Assembly: GCA_016874675.1 (NCBI GenBank)
Contig: VGTL01000001.1
Span: forward strand, 31,191 to 95,190
From: Methanobacteriota archaeon
Lineage (GTDB): Archaea > Thermoplasmatota > DTKX01 > VGTL01
DNA length: 64,000 nt
Reading direction: 5' to 3'
This document shows, in pieces, positions 9,473-17,792 of this stretch. Position 1 is the stretch's first letter, and every line of letters begins with the position of its first letter. Below the pieces are notes generated by a model. It did not search any database and was not told where the DNA came from. It saw only the letters and a program-made list of their open reading frames with translations. The translations under genes and the position numbers were made by a program.

Positions 9473-10132
9473 ATGAGATCCGGCTGGACGCTGGCCCTCT
9501 GGTTGCTCTTCGTGTCGGCGTCGGCCCTGCCGGCCTCCGCCGAGCTATTCACCGCCGACGTGCACACCACCGTGACCGTCTATGACACCCACTACTGGAG
9601 CGGCATAGAGGTGGAGGACGGCGGGTCTGTGACGTACACGGTCAGGCTGCTGAGCGGCGACCTCGTGAACGTGCACCTCATGGACGACGCCCGGGTGGCC
9701 CCGTTCCTTTCGGGCTCGGTGGTGCCGACCGTCAACTCGGAGGAGGACACCTCGAGCTCATCGTACACACACTCCTCGGCGGGCAGGTATGCCCTGATGA
9801 TCGACAACGGGTACGGCGAGAGCGTGTGCAAGGTGGACATCGTCGTTCGCTCTCCCGACTCCTCGTGGGTCGTTTGGGTCTTCGTCGCCCTGGTGATCGT
9901 GGTGATCGCGGCGGTGGCGGTCGTGGTGGTCATGCAGCGCCGGAGGCCGGCCGCCCGGCCGCAGGACCAGCCAGGCGGTCCCCAGCAGTACCCGGCACAG
10001 CCGGCCCAGTACCCCGCCCAGCCACCCGCGGGGCCGCCCTCTGCCCCCGCGCAACCGGCCCAGTGCAGGTACTGCGACTTCCTGATGCCCGCCGGGACGC
10101 AGATTTGTCCGCGGTGCGGTGGGTTCAATTGA
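9473..10132 (+). CDS. Membrane protein, extracytoplasmic beta domain plus cytosolic zinc ribbon
   Basis: This 219-residue protein starts at a leaderless ATG. It has a signal peptide (1-23), an extracytoplasmic beta-rich domain (about 25-125), one membrane helix (about 130-152), a Pro/Gln-rich linker and a C-terminal double-CxxC zinc ribbon (CRYCDF and CPRCGG). The extracytoplasmic domain is clearly paralogous to the next gene: both begin with an E-L/T-F-aspartate/valine-VH-T/K-TV pattern and share ALMIDN/ALVIDN followed by CKVDI. I do not recognise the family. A tandem duplication with divergent cytosolic tails is likely. Confidence 0.75.
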   Translation: MRSGWTLALWLLFVSASALPASAELFTADVHTTVTVYDTHYWSGIEVEDGGSVTYTVRLLSGDLVNVHLMDDARVAPFLSGSVVPTVNSEEDTSSSSYTHSSAGRYALMIDNGYGESVCKVDIVVRSPDSSWVVWVFVALVIVVIAAVAVVVVMQRRRPAARPQDQPGGPQQYPAQPAQYPAQPPAGPPSAPAQPAQCRYCDFLMPAGTQICPRCGGFN

Positions 10133-10209
10133 GGGCAGGGGGCAGGGTCAAGGGGCAAGGGGACGAACGACGGTCGTCGTCCCCTGACCCTTGCCCCTTG
10201 CCCCTTGTA
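10133..10209. repeat. Purine/pyrimidine repeat element R2
   Basis: GGGGCAAGG and GGGCAGG units on the left arm are followed by the near-palindromic junction GGGGACGAACGACGG (10159-10172). A mirrored arm of CCCTTGCC units follows. It lies between two tandem paralogous genes, directly after the stop codon of the first. Confidence 0.85.
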
Positions 10210-10243
10210 TTCGTCGCATTTCGCGCCGCCCGCTCGAACGACG

Positions 10244-10254
10244 AAACGCTTATG
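10244..10254 (+). promoter_or_regulatory. BRE/TATA-like element for the 10279 gene
   Basis: AAACGCTTATG lies about 29 bp upstream of the ATG at 10279. It supports that ATG over the earlier in-frame ATG at 10252, which overlaps the element. Confidence 0.55.
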
Positions 10255-10278
10255 CCGGGCTACGGCGTATCGGCCAGC

Positions 10279-10854
10279 ATGAAATCCACCTGCCTGCCAG
10301 CGCTCATCATCATCGGTCTGGCCATGTCCGCGGTCCCAGCCCCCGCCGAGACCTTCGTCAACGAGGTCCACAAGACCGTCCACGTGAGCGGGTACCATTA
10401 CTTCACCGACATTAAGGTCGGGGCCGGCCAGATGGTCGAGTACAAGGTCAAGGTGAATGACGGCGACGAGGTCTGCGTCAACCTCATAGCCAATTCCTCG
10501 CTGAACTCGTTTTTCGGCGGCAGCAGCGTCACGACCTACTGTTCGAACAAGGACGTCAGGGAGGCGGGCAACAGCCATCGGGAGGCGGGCAACTACGCCC
10601 TGGTCATCGACAACTATCCGGGCTACAGCACCTGCAAGGTCGACATCTCCGTGCGCGGCGCCGGGTTCCAGTTCACGGACCCGGGCTGCTGCACCGTGGG
10701 CGTCATAGTCGGCATCCTGCTGGGAGTATCGGGGGCCCTGTTCTACCGGGGGATGAGGACCCGGCCCATGACCATGCAGCCGCCCATCCAGCCGCGGCCC
10801 CTGCAGGCCCAGCCCCCGCCTCCGCCGCCCCAACGGCCCCCGCCCGGCCACTGA
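10279..10854 (+). CDS. Membrane protein paralogous to the 9473 product, proline-rich tail
   Basis: This 191-residue protein has a signal peptide (1-23), an extracytoplasmic beta domain (about 24-130), a membrane helix (about 135-156) and a cytosolic tail ending in PPPPPPQRPPPGH. The luminal domain aligns with the preceding gene product (shared HKTVHVSGYHYF/VHTTVTVYDTHYW-like start and ALVIDN...CKVDI end). Here a proline-rich tail replaces the zinc ribbon. The family is unrecognised. The leaderless start is supported by the upstream TATA-like element. Confidence 0.75.
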   Translation: MKSTCLPALIIIGLAMSAVPAPAETFVNEVHKTVHVSGYHYFTDIKVGAGQMVEYKVKVNDGDEVCVNLIANSSLNSFFGGSSVTTYCSNKDVREAGNSHREAGNYALVIDNYPGYSTCKVDISVRGAGFQFTDPGCCTVGVIVGILLGVSGALFYRGMRTRPMTMQPPIQPRPLQAQPPPPPPQRPPPGH

Positions 10855-10891
10855 GGCCGGGGGGTTTTGGAAAGCGCTCCGGGCCGGGGCC

Positions 10892-11794
10892 TCAGCGCAC
10901 GTACCCTTCCTTCTCCGCCATCCTCTGGAGGCGCCTGATGCGCTCCTTCACCGGCGGGTGGGTGGAGAAGAGGCTCACGAACGTGCCGCCGGAAAGGGGC
11001 TTGACGATGAACAGCGAGGAGTGCGCCGGGCTGGAGTGGCCGAAGCGCATGGGCCGGCGCTCGTTGGCCGACTCGAGCCGGGAAAGCGCCCGGGCGAGCG
11101 CCAGGGGCTTCATCGTGGTCCGGGCGCCGACCCGGTCGGCCTTGTACTCCCGGTTGCGCGAGATCGCGAACTGGACCAGCATGGCGGCGATTGGCGCCGT
11201 TATGGCCGCCCCCAGGAGCACCAGCGGGTTGACGTTCTGGCGCCGGCCCCCGAACATCGCCTGGTAGATGACCACCCGCGCTATGATGGAGATTATCGCC
11301 GCGGCCGAGGACACCACGGTCATGACCAGTATGTCGCGGTTTTGGACGTGGGCCATCTCGTGGCCTATCACGCCCTCCATCTCCTCGTCGTCAAGGGTGT
11401 TCAGGAGGCCCTCGGTGACCGCCACCACGGCGTGCTCCGGGTCGCGGCCGGTGGCGAAGGCGTTGGGCGTCTGGGAGGGCACTATCGCCAGCCGGGGCAT
11501 GGGGAGGTTGGCCTGGGTCGCGATACGCTGGACTGTCCGGGCCAGCCTCGGCGCGGACCGCTCGTCGACGATGCGGGCCTCGTAGGCCGAAAGCACCATC
11601 CGGTCCGAGAAGAAGTAGGTGATGATGTTGAAGAGCAGGAGGACGGGCACCATTATCGCCAGGACCCAGTAGTAGCCGCTCCCCGGCGGTATGTACCCGG
11701 CCCAGAGCAGCGCGTAGAAGATGCCGTAGGCTATGCCGATGAACACGAACCACAGCAGGGCGAAGACGAGGAATACCTTGAGCCTGGCTCCCAT
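10892..11794 (-). CDS. htpX: HtpX-like M48 membrane zinc metalloprotease
   Basis: This 300-residue protein has two N-terminal membrane helices (about 8-33 and 42-62), the zinc-binding helix GHEMAH (His145, His149) and two further hydrophobic segments (about 158-205). The FSRNREYKAD-type region (AISRNREYKAD) supplies the third zinc ligand, Glu. Length and order match HtpX/M48B, which degrades damaged membrane proteins at the cytosolic face. The start is the ATG at 11794, and the gene is monocistronic. The divergent cytidine deaminase gene starts about 100 bp away. Confidence 0.93.
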   Translation of the reverse strand: MGARLKVFLVFALLWFVFIGIAYGIFYALLWAGYIPPGSGYYWVLAIMVPVLLLFNIITYFFSDRMVLSAYEARIVDERSAPRLARTVQRIATQANLPMPRLAIVPSQTPNAFATGRDPEHAVVAVTEGLLNTLDDEEMEGVIGHEMAHVQNRDILVMTVVSSAAAIISIIARVVIYQAMFGGRRQNVNPLVLLGAAITAPIAAMLVQFAISRNREYKADRVGARTTMKPLALARALSRLESANERRPMRFGHSSPAHSSLFIVKPLSGGTFVSLFSTHPPVKERIRRLQRMAEKEGYVR

Positions 11795-11900
11795 CGGACA
11801 TACCTATTCAGGTAACGTATATAAGGATTTTGAGTAATCCCGCCCGATTCCGTACGGCCAAGATATATCTTTCCCCACCCGCATGGAGGGCGGGGGAGCC

Positions 11901-12329
11901 ATGCCGAAGGGTCCATCGAGGCGGGTCCGGGAGATGCTGATGACCGCCGCCCGGCGGGCCGCCGGCAACGCCCACTCGCCCTGCTCGGGCATCCGGGTCG
12001 GGGCGGCGGTGCTGACGGGCCACGAGCGCGTCTTCGTGGGCTGCAACGTGGAGAACGCCTCGCTGGGGCTCACCACCTGCGCCGAGCGCGTGGCCATCCA
12101 GAGCGCGGTGGCCGCTGGCGAGAAGGAGCTCGTGGCGGTGGCGGTGTTCTCCCCGGAAATCGAGGGCATCACGCCCTGCGGCGCCTGCCGGCAGGTGATG
12201 GCCGAGTTCCGGGCCCCGGCCCCGCCGGGGCTTCTGGTACTGGTGCAGGGGAAGAGGGGGACGGAGGCGATACCGCTCTCGAAGCTCCTTCCGAGGGCGT
12301 TCACCGGGAGCAAGGGGGGTGGGGGCTGA
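11901..12329 (+). CDS. cdd: Cytidine deaminase
   Basis: This is a 142-residue protein that deaminates (deoxy)cytidine for pyrimidine salvage. The zinc site is complete: CAERVA (Cys and catalytic Glu) and PCGACRQ (two Cys). The substrate motif CNVENAS is also present. An upstream in-frame ATG exists at 11883, but the TATA-like AGATATAT near 11863-11870 places transcription start at about 11890. The ATG at 11901, preceded by GGGGGAG, is therefore preferred. A glycine-rich end (SKGGGG) is atypical but harmless. Confidence 0.92.
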   Translation: MPKGPSRRVREMLMTAARRAAGNAHSPCSGIRVGAAVLTGHERVFVGCNVENASLGLTTCAERVAIQSAVAAGEKELVAVAVFSPEIEGITPCGACRQVMAEFRAPAPPGLLVLVQGKRGTEAIPLSKLLPRAFTGSKGGGG

Positions 12330-12350
12330 TTTGTAGCCCCCACGACAACA

Positions 12351-12365
12351 AAACCCTTATTATAC
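12351..12365 (+). promoter_or_regulatory. TATA promoter of metK
   Basis: AAACCCTTATTATACC precedes the metK start by about 35 bp. It predicts a short leader that contains the GAAGGTAGG stretch just before the ATG. Confidence 0.6.
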
Positions 12366-12394
12366 CCCGATTCTTTGGGGCCCACGAAGGTAGG

Positions 12395-13555
12395 ATGATG
12401 AAGCGCTTCGTTACCAGCGAGTCCGTCACCGAGGGGCACCCCGACAAGATCTGCGACCAGATATCCGATGCAGTCCTCGACGCGATCATCAAAGACGACC
12501 CGGACGCCCGCGTGGCCTGCGAGACCATGACGACCACGGGCCTCGTGACCATCGTGGGCGAGATAACCACCAGGACCTACGTCGACTTCCAAAAGCTCGT
12601 CCGCGACACCATCCGGGAGATCGGCTACACCAAGTCCGACTACGGCCTTTCGTGGGAATACTGCTCCGTCCTGGTCTCCATCCACGAGCAGAGCCATGAC
12701 ATCGCCCTGGGCGTGGACGAGGCCAAGGGGCACGAGCAGGGCGCCGGCGACCAGGGCATGATGTACGGCTACGCCTGCAACGAGACCCCCCAGCTCATGC
12801 CGCTTCCGATAATGCTCGCCCACGGCCTGACGCGGAGGCTCTCCGAGGTGCGCAAGCGCAGGGTGCTCCCCTACATCCGGCCCGACGGGAAGTCCCAGGT
12901 CACGGTGGAGTACGACAGCGGCAAGCCCAAGCGGGTGGACGTCATCGTCATCGCCGCCCAGCACGACCCGGACATCCCCCGGGAGCAGATAATCAAGGAC
13001 CTGCGCCACGAGGTCATCGAGCCCGTCTGCGGCAAGTGGATGGACGAGAAGACCAAGGTGCACATAAACTCCACCGGCCGCTTCGTGGTCGGGGGCCCGC
13101 AGGGCGACTCGGGCGTCACCGGGCGCAAGATAATCGTGGACACCTACGGCTCGGTCGGCCGCCACGGCGGGGGAGCGTTCTCCGGGAAGGACCCGAGCAA
13201 GGTGGACCGCTCGGCCGCCTACTACGCCCGCTACATGGCCAAAAACATCGTGGCCGCGGGAATCGCCGACCGCGTCGAGATCCAGCTCTCGTACACGATC
13301 GGCGTGGCGGAGCCCACGAGCATCTACGTCGACACCTTCGGGACCGGCAAGATCCCCGACGAGAAGATAGAGCAGCTCCTGCGCAAGCACTTCAAGGCCT
13401 CCCCCAAGAACATGATAGAGGAGCTCAAGCTCAAGCGGCCCATATTCCGCAAGACCGCCTCCGGCGGCCACTTCGGGCGCGAGGACGACCCGGACTTCAC
13501 CTGGGAGCGCACGGACAAGGCGAAGCTCCTGCGCCGGGACGCCGGGCTCAAGTGA
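12395..13555 (+). CDS. metK: S-adenosylmethionine synthetase, bacterial-type MetK
   Basis: This 386-residue protein makes SAM from ATP and methionine. It has the full bacterial/eukaryotic MAT signatures: [15 protein letters not shown] at the N-terminus, [12 protein letters not shown] near 120, and [20 protein letters not shown] near 230 followed by [16 protein letters not shown]. Most archaea instead encode the very divergent archaeal MAT (COG1812), so this copy was probably acquired from bacteria. Two consecutive ATGs (12395, 12398) make the first residue uncertain. It is the likely sole supplier of SAM for the ArcS-RaSEA and QueA steps encoded downstream. Confidence 0.95.
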   Translation: MMKRFVTSESVTEGHPDKICDQISDAVLDAIIKDDPDARVACETMTTTGLVTIVGEITTRTYVDFQKLVRDTIREIGYTKSDYGLSWEYCSVLVSIHEQSHDIALGVDEAKGHEQGAGDQGMMYGYACNETPQLMPLPIMLAHGLTRRLSEVRKRRVLPYIRPDGKSQVTVEYDSGKPKRVDVIVIAAQHDPDIPREQIIKDLRHEVIEPVCGKWMDEKTKVHINSTGRFVVGGPQGDSGVTGRKIIVDTYGSVGRHGGGAFSGKDPSKVDRSAAYYARYMAKNIVAAGIADRVEIQLSYTIGVAEPTSIYVDTFGTGKIPDEKIEQLLRKHFKASPKNMIEELKLKRPIFRKTASGGHFGREDDPDFTWERTDKAKLLRRDAGLK

Positions 13556-13652
13556 AGCGGCCCTTCGCGATTGGCAAGGCCGTTTCACCCATCGGTCAGA
13601 GGGCCCGTCCGGGAAATAGCTTTATTACGGGCCAGGCAAATGCATTTCCCGG

Positions 13653-13990
13653 TTGACCGAGGCGCCCGGGAAAGTGATATTCGTATCGAAGCCGCCGAGG
13701 CTCATCCAGGGCATGTTATTGGGCATATTGGGCATGATGATGATCGCACTCGGCATTCTGGGCGCGGTCTTTCAAAGACCGGATGCGCCACCCGAGATCA
13801 GGTCGCTCATCCTGGTCGCCGTCCCTTTGGCCATATTGAGCGCCACTCTGAACATATTCGCCTTTCTGGTGTTCCGGCGGGCGGTCATCCATGAAAAAGG
13901 ACGGTGCAGGTCAAATTGCTGCCCTTCGATGAAGGGGTCCGGCCCAGGGACCTGCCGGGGCTTTGGAAAAAGATGCAGCTTGAATCTTGA
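13653..13990 (+). pseudogene. Small two-helix membrane protein with a single-base frameshift
   Basis: The frame starts at a TTG 29 bp after a TATA-like GCTTTATTAC (13619-13628). It encodes two membrane helices (about 19-42 and 48-72) and then meets an A5 run at 13892-13896. Adding one A there continues a plausible C-terminus (TVQVKLLPFDEGVRPRDLPG and onward) to a TGA at 13988-13990, a few bases before the convergent neighbour ends. Without the shift the frame runs 170 bp into the neighbouring gene. This could be a homopolymer sequencing error, a real frameshift mutation or ribosomal slippage. The family is unknown. Confidence 0.55.
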
Positions 13991-13996
13991 ATGCGC

Positions 13997-16900
13997 TCAG
14001 CGCTCGGCCTGGTCGGCCTCCGCCTGCTCCCGGACGGCCCGGCCGCCGCGCTTAGCCATGAGACGCGACGTGACCACCGCCGCCAAGACCGCCGCGGCGG
14101 CGCCCACGGCGATGAGGGCCACCGGGGGCTCCTCCCCCGCAGGCGCCGGCGGCCCCGCCTCCTTGTAGACCTCGACCGTCAGGCTGGCCTCGGCCGAGGC
14201 GCCCTCGTCGTCCGTGACCTTGACGCTCACCGTGTAGTTGCCGGGCGCCTCGTACACCCGGCTCGTGTTCTGGCCGGTCCCGGTGGAGAGGTCCCCGAAT
14301 CTCCACTCGTACTTCATCGTCCGGATGTCGCTTTCCGTGTCCCGGGCCTCGGCGCTGAAGTTGAAGCGCGTCCCGACCGGCCCGCGCGCGCGGTCCGCCG
14401 AGACGTTGACGGTCGGCGCCACGTTGGAGGCCCTGACCGTCAGCTCAGCGGTGGAGGTCGCCCCGTCGTTGTCGGTCACGGTGAGGACCACCGAATAGGT
14501 CCTCTGCTTGGTGTAGGAGTGCTCCGCCGCCGGCCCCCGGCCGGCCTTCCCGTCCCCGAAGTCCCAGGAGAACGACAGCGAGCCCAGGTCCGAGGGGGTG
14601 TCCGAGCTGCCGGAGGCGTTGAACACCACGGGCGTGTCCTCGTCCACCGTGGTCCTGGAGGCCTTCGCCCTCGCCACCGGCGGGAGGTTGTCGACAGTCA
14701 CCTCGAAACCCGCCCGGGACTCGGCCCCGTCGTCGTCGCGGACTACCAGGGCGCCCCGGTACAGGCCCTGCTGCGCGTAGGAGTGCGAGGCCGGCGCCTC
14801 CGGTGACCAGCCGGACTGGTTCCCGTCGCCGAAGTCCCAGCGGTAGAGCAGCGAGCGCGCGTCCGTGGGGGTGTCCCGGCCGGTGCCGTCGAAGAGCACC
14901 TCGGCGTCCTCGTCGGCCCGCTGGTCGCCGGTGGTGGCGGTGCACGTGGGCGGCAGGTTGCGCACCGACACGTCCATGGTCGCGTTGGCGGTGGCGCCGT
15001 CGTTGTCACGGACGAAGAGCACCGCGGTGTAGTTGCCGGACCTCGTGTAGGTGTGGACCGTCGTCGGGTCGGGCATCCAGTCCGTGGTGTTGCCGTCGCC
15101 GAGGTCCCAGCGGAAGGCGAGTGTCCCGATGTCCGAGGGGGTGTCGGTCCCCGTCCCCGTCAGGGTGAGCGGCGAGTCCTCGTCCGTCCTCACCGACGGG
15201 AACTCGACGGTCCCGGAAGGCGGGAGGTTGGCGACCGTGATGTCTATCGAGGCGGAGGCGGTGGCCTTGTCGTCGTCCGTCACGGTCAGGGTCGCCCCGT
15301 AGACGCCAGACCTCGTGTAGGTGTGCTTCCACCCGGGCCCGACCAGGACGGGGGACCGTTCCGTCCCGTCGCCGAAGTCCCACTGGTAGCGCAGGAACGG
15401 CCGGTCGGGCCCGGTGTCGCTCCCGGAGCCGTCGAACTGGAGCGGGGTGTCCTCGACGGCGAGGTCGCCCATCGAGATCGCAACGGTGGGCGGCAGGTTG
15501 AGCACCGTTACCGCTATCGTGTCGTTGGAGGTGCCGTTCTCGTCGTCTCGGACGGAGAGGGTGGCGCTGTAGGCGCCGCTCTGGTTGAAGGAGCGGACGG
15601 CGAGCGGGGACGGCTGCCAGCCCGTGGTCCAGCCGTCGTTGAAGGTCCATTTGTAGGTGAGGTTTGGGACGTCGCAGGCCGCCCCCGTGCTGGCGCTCCC
15701 GTCGAATGTGGTGGGTTCCGTCTCGTTGGCTGTCCGGTCGCCGCCGGCGTTCGCGGTCGGGGGCACATCGGTGGCGACGATGTAAAGGCTCTCCCAGTCG
15801 CCCAGCTTTCCGGCGGCGTCCATCACCTTGAGCGACGGGTAGAAGCGGCCGGGCCGGGGCATCGATACCGTCACCGGCTGGTAGCTGTTCCGGACGAGGT
15901 CGAACCTCCCGTCGCCCTCGAGGTCCCAAAGGAACCTCGAGGGGGAGCCGGTGAAAGTGGCGGCCAGGGTGACCTCCTCCCCCTCCGCCGGCGTCTGGCC
16001 GGTGGAGGTGAGCGAGAGGATCTTGGGGCCCGAGCCGTCCTCGACGACATTTATCGTCTGGTCCAGCAAGACCCCGGTGATGTTCTGGACGATGCCGCTG
16101 GGCCAGCGTATCTCGACCGTCACGGTCCCGGTGTAGGCCCCGAACCCGAACATCTGCGTGAGGGAGTTCTGGTGGGCGTGCCCGCCCGTGCCGCCCTCGA
16201 CCTCGCGTATCTGGGCGCGGGCGCCGTCCGTGACGGTGACGCGGGCCCCGATTCCCGCCCGGTTGCTCACCGTGCCGGAAAGATGCACCTTGAGCCAGTG
16301 GTTCTTCGTCCCCTCGTTTTTGAAAAGGTGGCACTCGCGCGGGCCCTGGTACGGGTAGGTGCCCTCGGTGATGTGGTCCGGCTGGCCGTCGTTGTTGTAG
16401 TCGGCCCAGGCGCAGCCGATGCCCGCCCAGACGCGAATGCCGGCGTCCAGGCCGACGTCGGTGAATGTGCCGTCCCCGTCGTTGCGCCATAGGTGCGAGT
16501 AAGCCCACGAGTGGTAGCCCTTGACCTCCGGGACGTAGAGGTCCAGCCAGCCGTCGTTGTCGAAGTCGCACCAGGCCCCGCCGAAGGTGTCGTCGTCGCG
16601 CCACTGGCTCTCCTGGACGGTGCCGTCGGGGATGTTGGGCATGCCGGCGCGCTCCTTGTAGTCCTCGAAGACATAGGGGAACCCGAGGTTCCGGAGGAGC
16701 ATCGGGTTGTCGCAGATGACGGCGCGCTGGGTGCTGCCGGTGTCCTTGTGGGCGAGGTTTCCCACCCACAGATCGAGCAGGCCGTCGTTGTCGTAGTCGC
16801 CCCAGCAGGAGCCGGCCGTGTGCCCGTAGTACGGCCCGGAGCCGTCGAGCGGGTAGTGGTCCGGGTCCCCGGATGTGTTGGTCTCGTCGCCCAGGTTGGT

Positions 16901-17692
16901 GAACGTGCCGTCGTGGTCGTTGTGCCAAAGATCGTTTTGGCCCAAAAGGTAGTTCCCGGCGTAGATGTCGGGCCAGCCGTCGTTGTTGTAGTCGGCGCAG
17001 CCCACCCCCATGCCGGCGTTGGGCCGGCCGGTGACCGGGTTGCGGTCGACGATGCCCGCCGCGGCGGTGGTCTGGGCGAAGGTGCCGTCGCGGTTGTTTC
17101 GCCACAGCACGTCGGCGTAGCAGGTGCCGGCGGCGTCGCGCCAGTTCATCACGTAGATGTCAAGGAAGCCGTCGCGGTCGTAGTCCGTCCAGGCCGGCGC
17201 GAGAGAGGGCCTCAGGCCGTCGTCCATGCCGCCCGCCGCCACCGAGACGTTGGTGAAGTTCCATCCCGGGGGGCCGTTGTTGCGCCAAAGCGAGTCGCGC
17301 TGGCTCTCGTCCTGGCCGCAGCAGAAGAAGTCGAGGTAGCCGTCGTTGTTGTAGTCGCCCCAGACCGAGTAGCCGTAGGCGCTGCCGAGGCCGGCGGCCT
17401 TGCTCACGTCCGAGAAGGTGTACCCGGGCGGTCCGCTGTTGCGGAAGAGCCTCCGGCCCTTGACGAGCAGGTCCTCGCAGCCGTCGTTGTCGTAGTCGCC
17501 CCAGGCGTAGGAGTCCGCAAGCAGGCCTCCCAGGCCGGCGGAGACCGTGACGTTGGTGAAGACGGCGGGGGAGGGACGGGAAACCGCCGGCGGCGGTACC
17601 GCGGGCGCGCCGGCCTCTAGCGCCGGGAGGGGCACGGCGGGCAGGCAGACCAGCAGGGCGAAAGAGACGGCGAGCAGGCGGTTCATCGGCAT
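13997..17692 (-). CDS. Surface protein with FG-GAP repeats, UnbV/ASPIC domain and PKD array
   Basis: This 1231-residue protein starts at the leaderless ATG at 17692, about 31 bp from a TATA box. It has a signal peptide (1-22), FG-GAP/VCBS-like repeats with many D-Y-D/N-N-D-G motifs (about 40-440), and an ASPIC/UnbV domain (about 460-560, KNHWLKVHLSG, GIGARVTV). One PKD-like domain and six PKD domains follow (about 575-1176, each with WDFGDG or similar). A membrane helix (about 1185-1207) and a basic tail end the protein. The FG-GAP plus UnbV pair is a known extracellular module. The PKD stalk probably holds it away from the membrane. Ligand unknown. Confidence 0.88.
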   Translation of the reverse strand: MPMNRLLAVSFALLVCLPAVPLPALEAGAPAVPPPAVSRPSPAVFTNVTVSAGLGGLLADSYAWGDYDNDGCEDLLVKGRRLFRNSGPPGYTFSDVSKAAGLGSAYGYSVWGDYNNDGYLDFFCCGQDESQRDSLWRNNGPPGWNFTNVSVAAGGMDDGLRPSLAPAWTDYDRDGFLDIYVMNWRDAAGTCYADVLWRNNRDGTFAQTTAAAGIVDRNPVTGRPNAGMGVGCADYNNDGWPDIYAGNYLLGQNDLWHNDHDGTFTNLGDETNTSGDPDHYPLDGSGPYYGHTAGSCWGDYDNDGLLDLWVGNLAHKDTGSTQRAVICDNPMLLRNLGFPYVFEDYKERAGMPNIPDGTVQESQWRDDDTFGGAWCDFDNDGWLDLYVPEVKGYHSWAYSHLWRNDGDGTFTDVGLDAGIRVWAGIGCAWADYNNDGQPDHITEGTYPYQGPRECHLFKNEGTKNHWLKVHLSGTVSNRAGIGARVTVTDGARAQIREVEGGTGGHAHQNSLTQMFGFGAYTGTVTVEIRWPSGIVQNITGVLLDQTINVVEDGSGPKILSLTSTGQTPAEGEEVTLAATFTGSPSRFLWDLEGDGRFDLVRNSYQPVTVSMPRPGRFYPSLKVMDAAGKLGDWESLYIVATDVPPTANAGGDRTANETEPTTFDGSASTGAACDVPNLTYKWTFNDGWTTGWQPSPLAVRSFNQSGAYSATLSVRDDENGTSNDTIAVTVLNLPPTVAISMGDLAVEDTPLQFDGSGSDTGPDRPFLRYQWDFGDGTERSPVLVGPGWKHTYTRSGVYGATLTVTDDDKATASASIDITVANLPPSGTVEFPSVRTDEDSPLTLTGTGTDTPSDIGTLAFRWDLGDGNTTDWMPDPTTVHTYTRSGNYTAVLFVRDNDGATANATMDVSVRNLPPTCTATTGDQRADEDAEVLFDGTGRDTPTDARSLLYRWDFGDGNQSGWSPEAPASHSYAQQGLYRGALVVRDDDGAESRAGFEVTVDNLPPVARAKASRTTVDEDTPVVFNASGSSDTPSDLGSLSFSWDFGDGKAGRGPAAEHSYTKQRTYSVVLTVTDNDGATSTAELTVRASNVAPTVNVSADRARGPVGTRFNFSAEARDTESDIRTMKYEWRFGDLSTGTGQNTSRVYEAPGNYTVSVKVTDDEGASAEASLTVEVYKEAGPPAPAGEEPPVALIAVGAAAAVLAAVVTSRLMAKRGGRAVREQAEADQAER

Positions 17693-17718
17693 CCCCGCGA
17701 TGCTATCGATTGCGGGAT

Positions 17719-17728
17719 GATATATGTT
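17719..17728 (-). promoter_or_regulatory. TATA box for the FG-GAP/PKD protein gene
   Basis: Read on the minus strand, ACATATATCA is centred about 31 bp upstream of the ATG at 17692. This is consistent with a leaderless transcript. Confidence 0.55.
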
Positions 17729-17792
17729 TTGGAGAAGGGGGGTCCCGGATGGAAGCAAAGGATTATTAATCCCTGTCGCCCTGTGGGGCTGG

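Noticed and set aside
11804-13588. A 594-codon minus-strand frame covering cdd and metK
   Set aside because: Both plus-strand genes have full family motifs, so this frame is an artefact of high GC.
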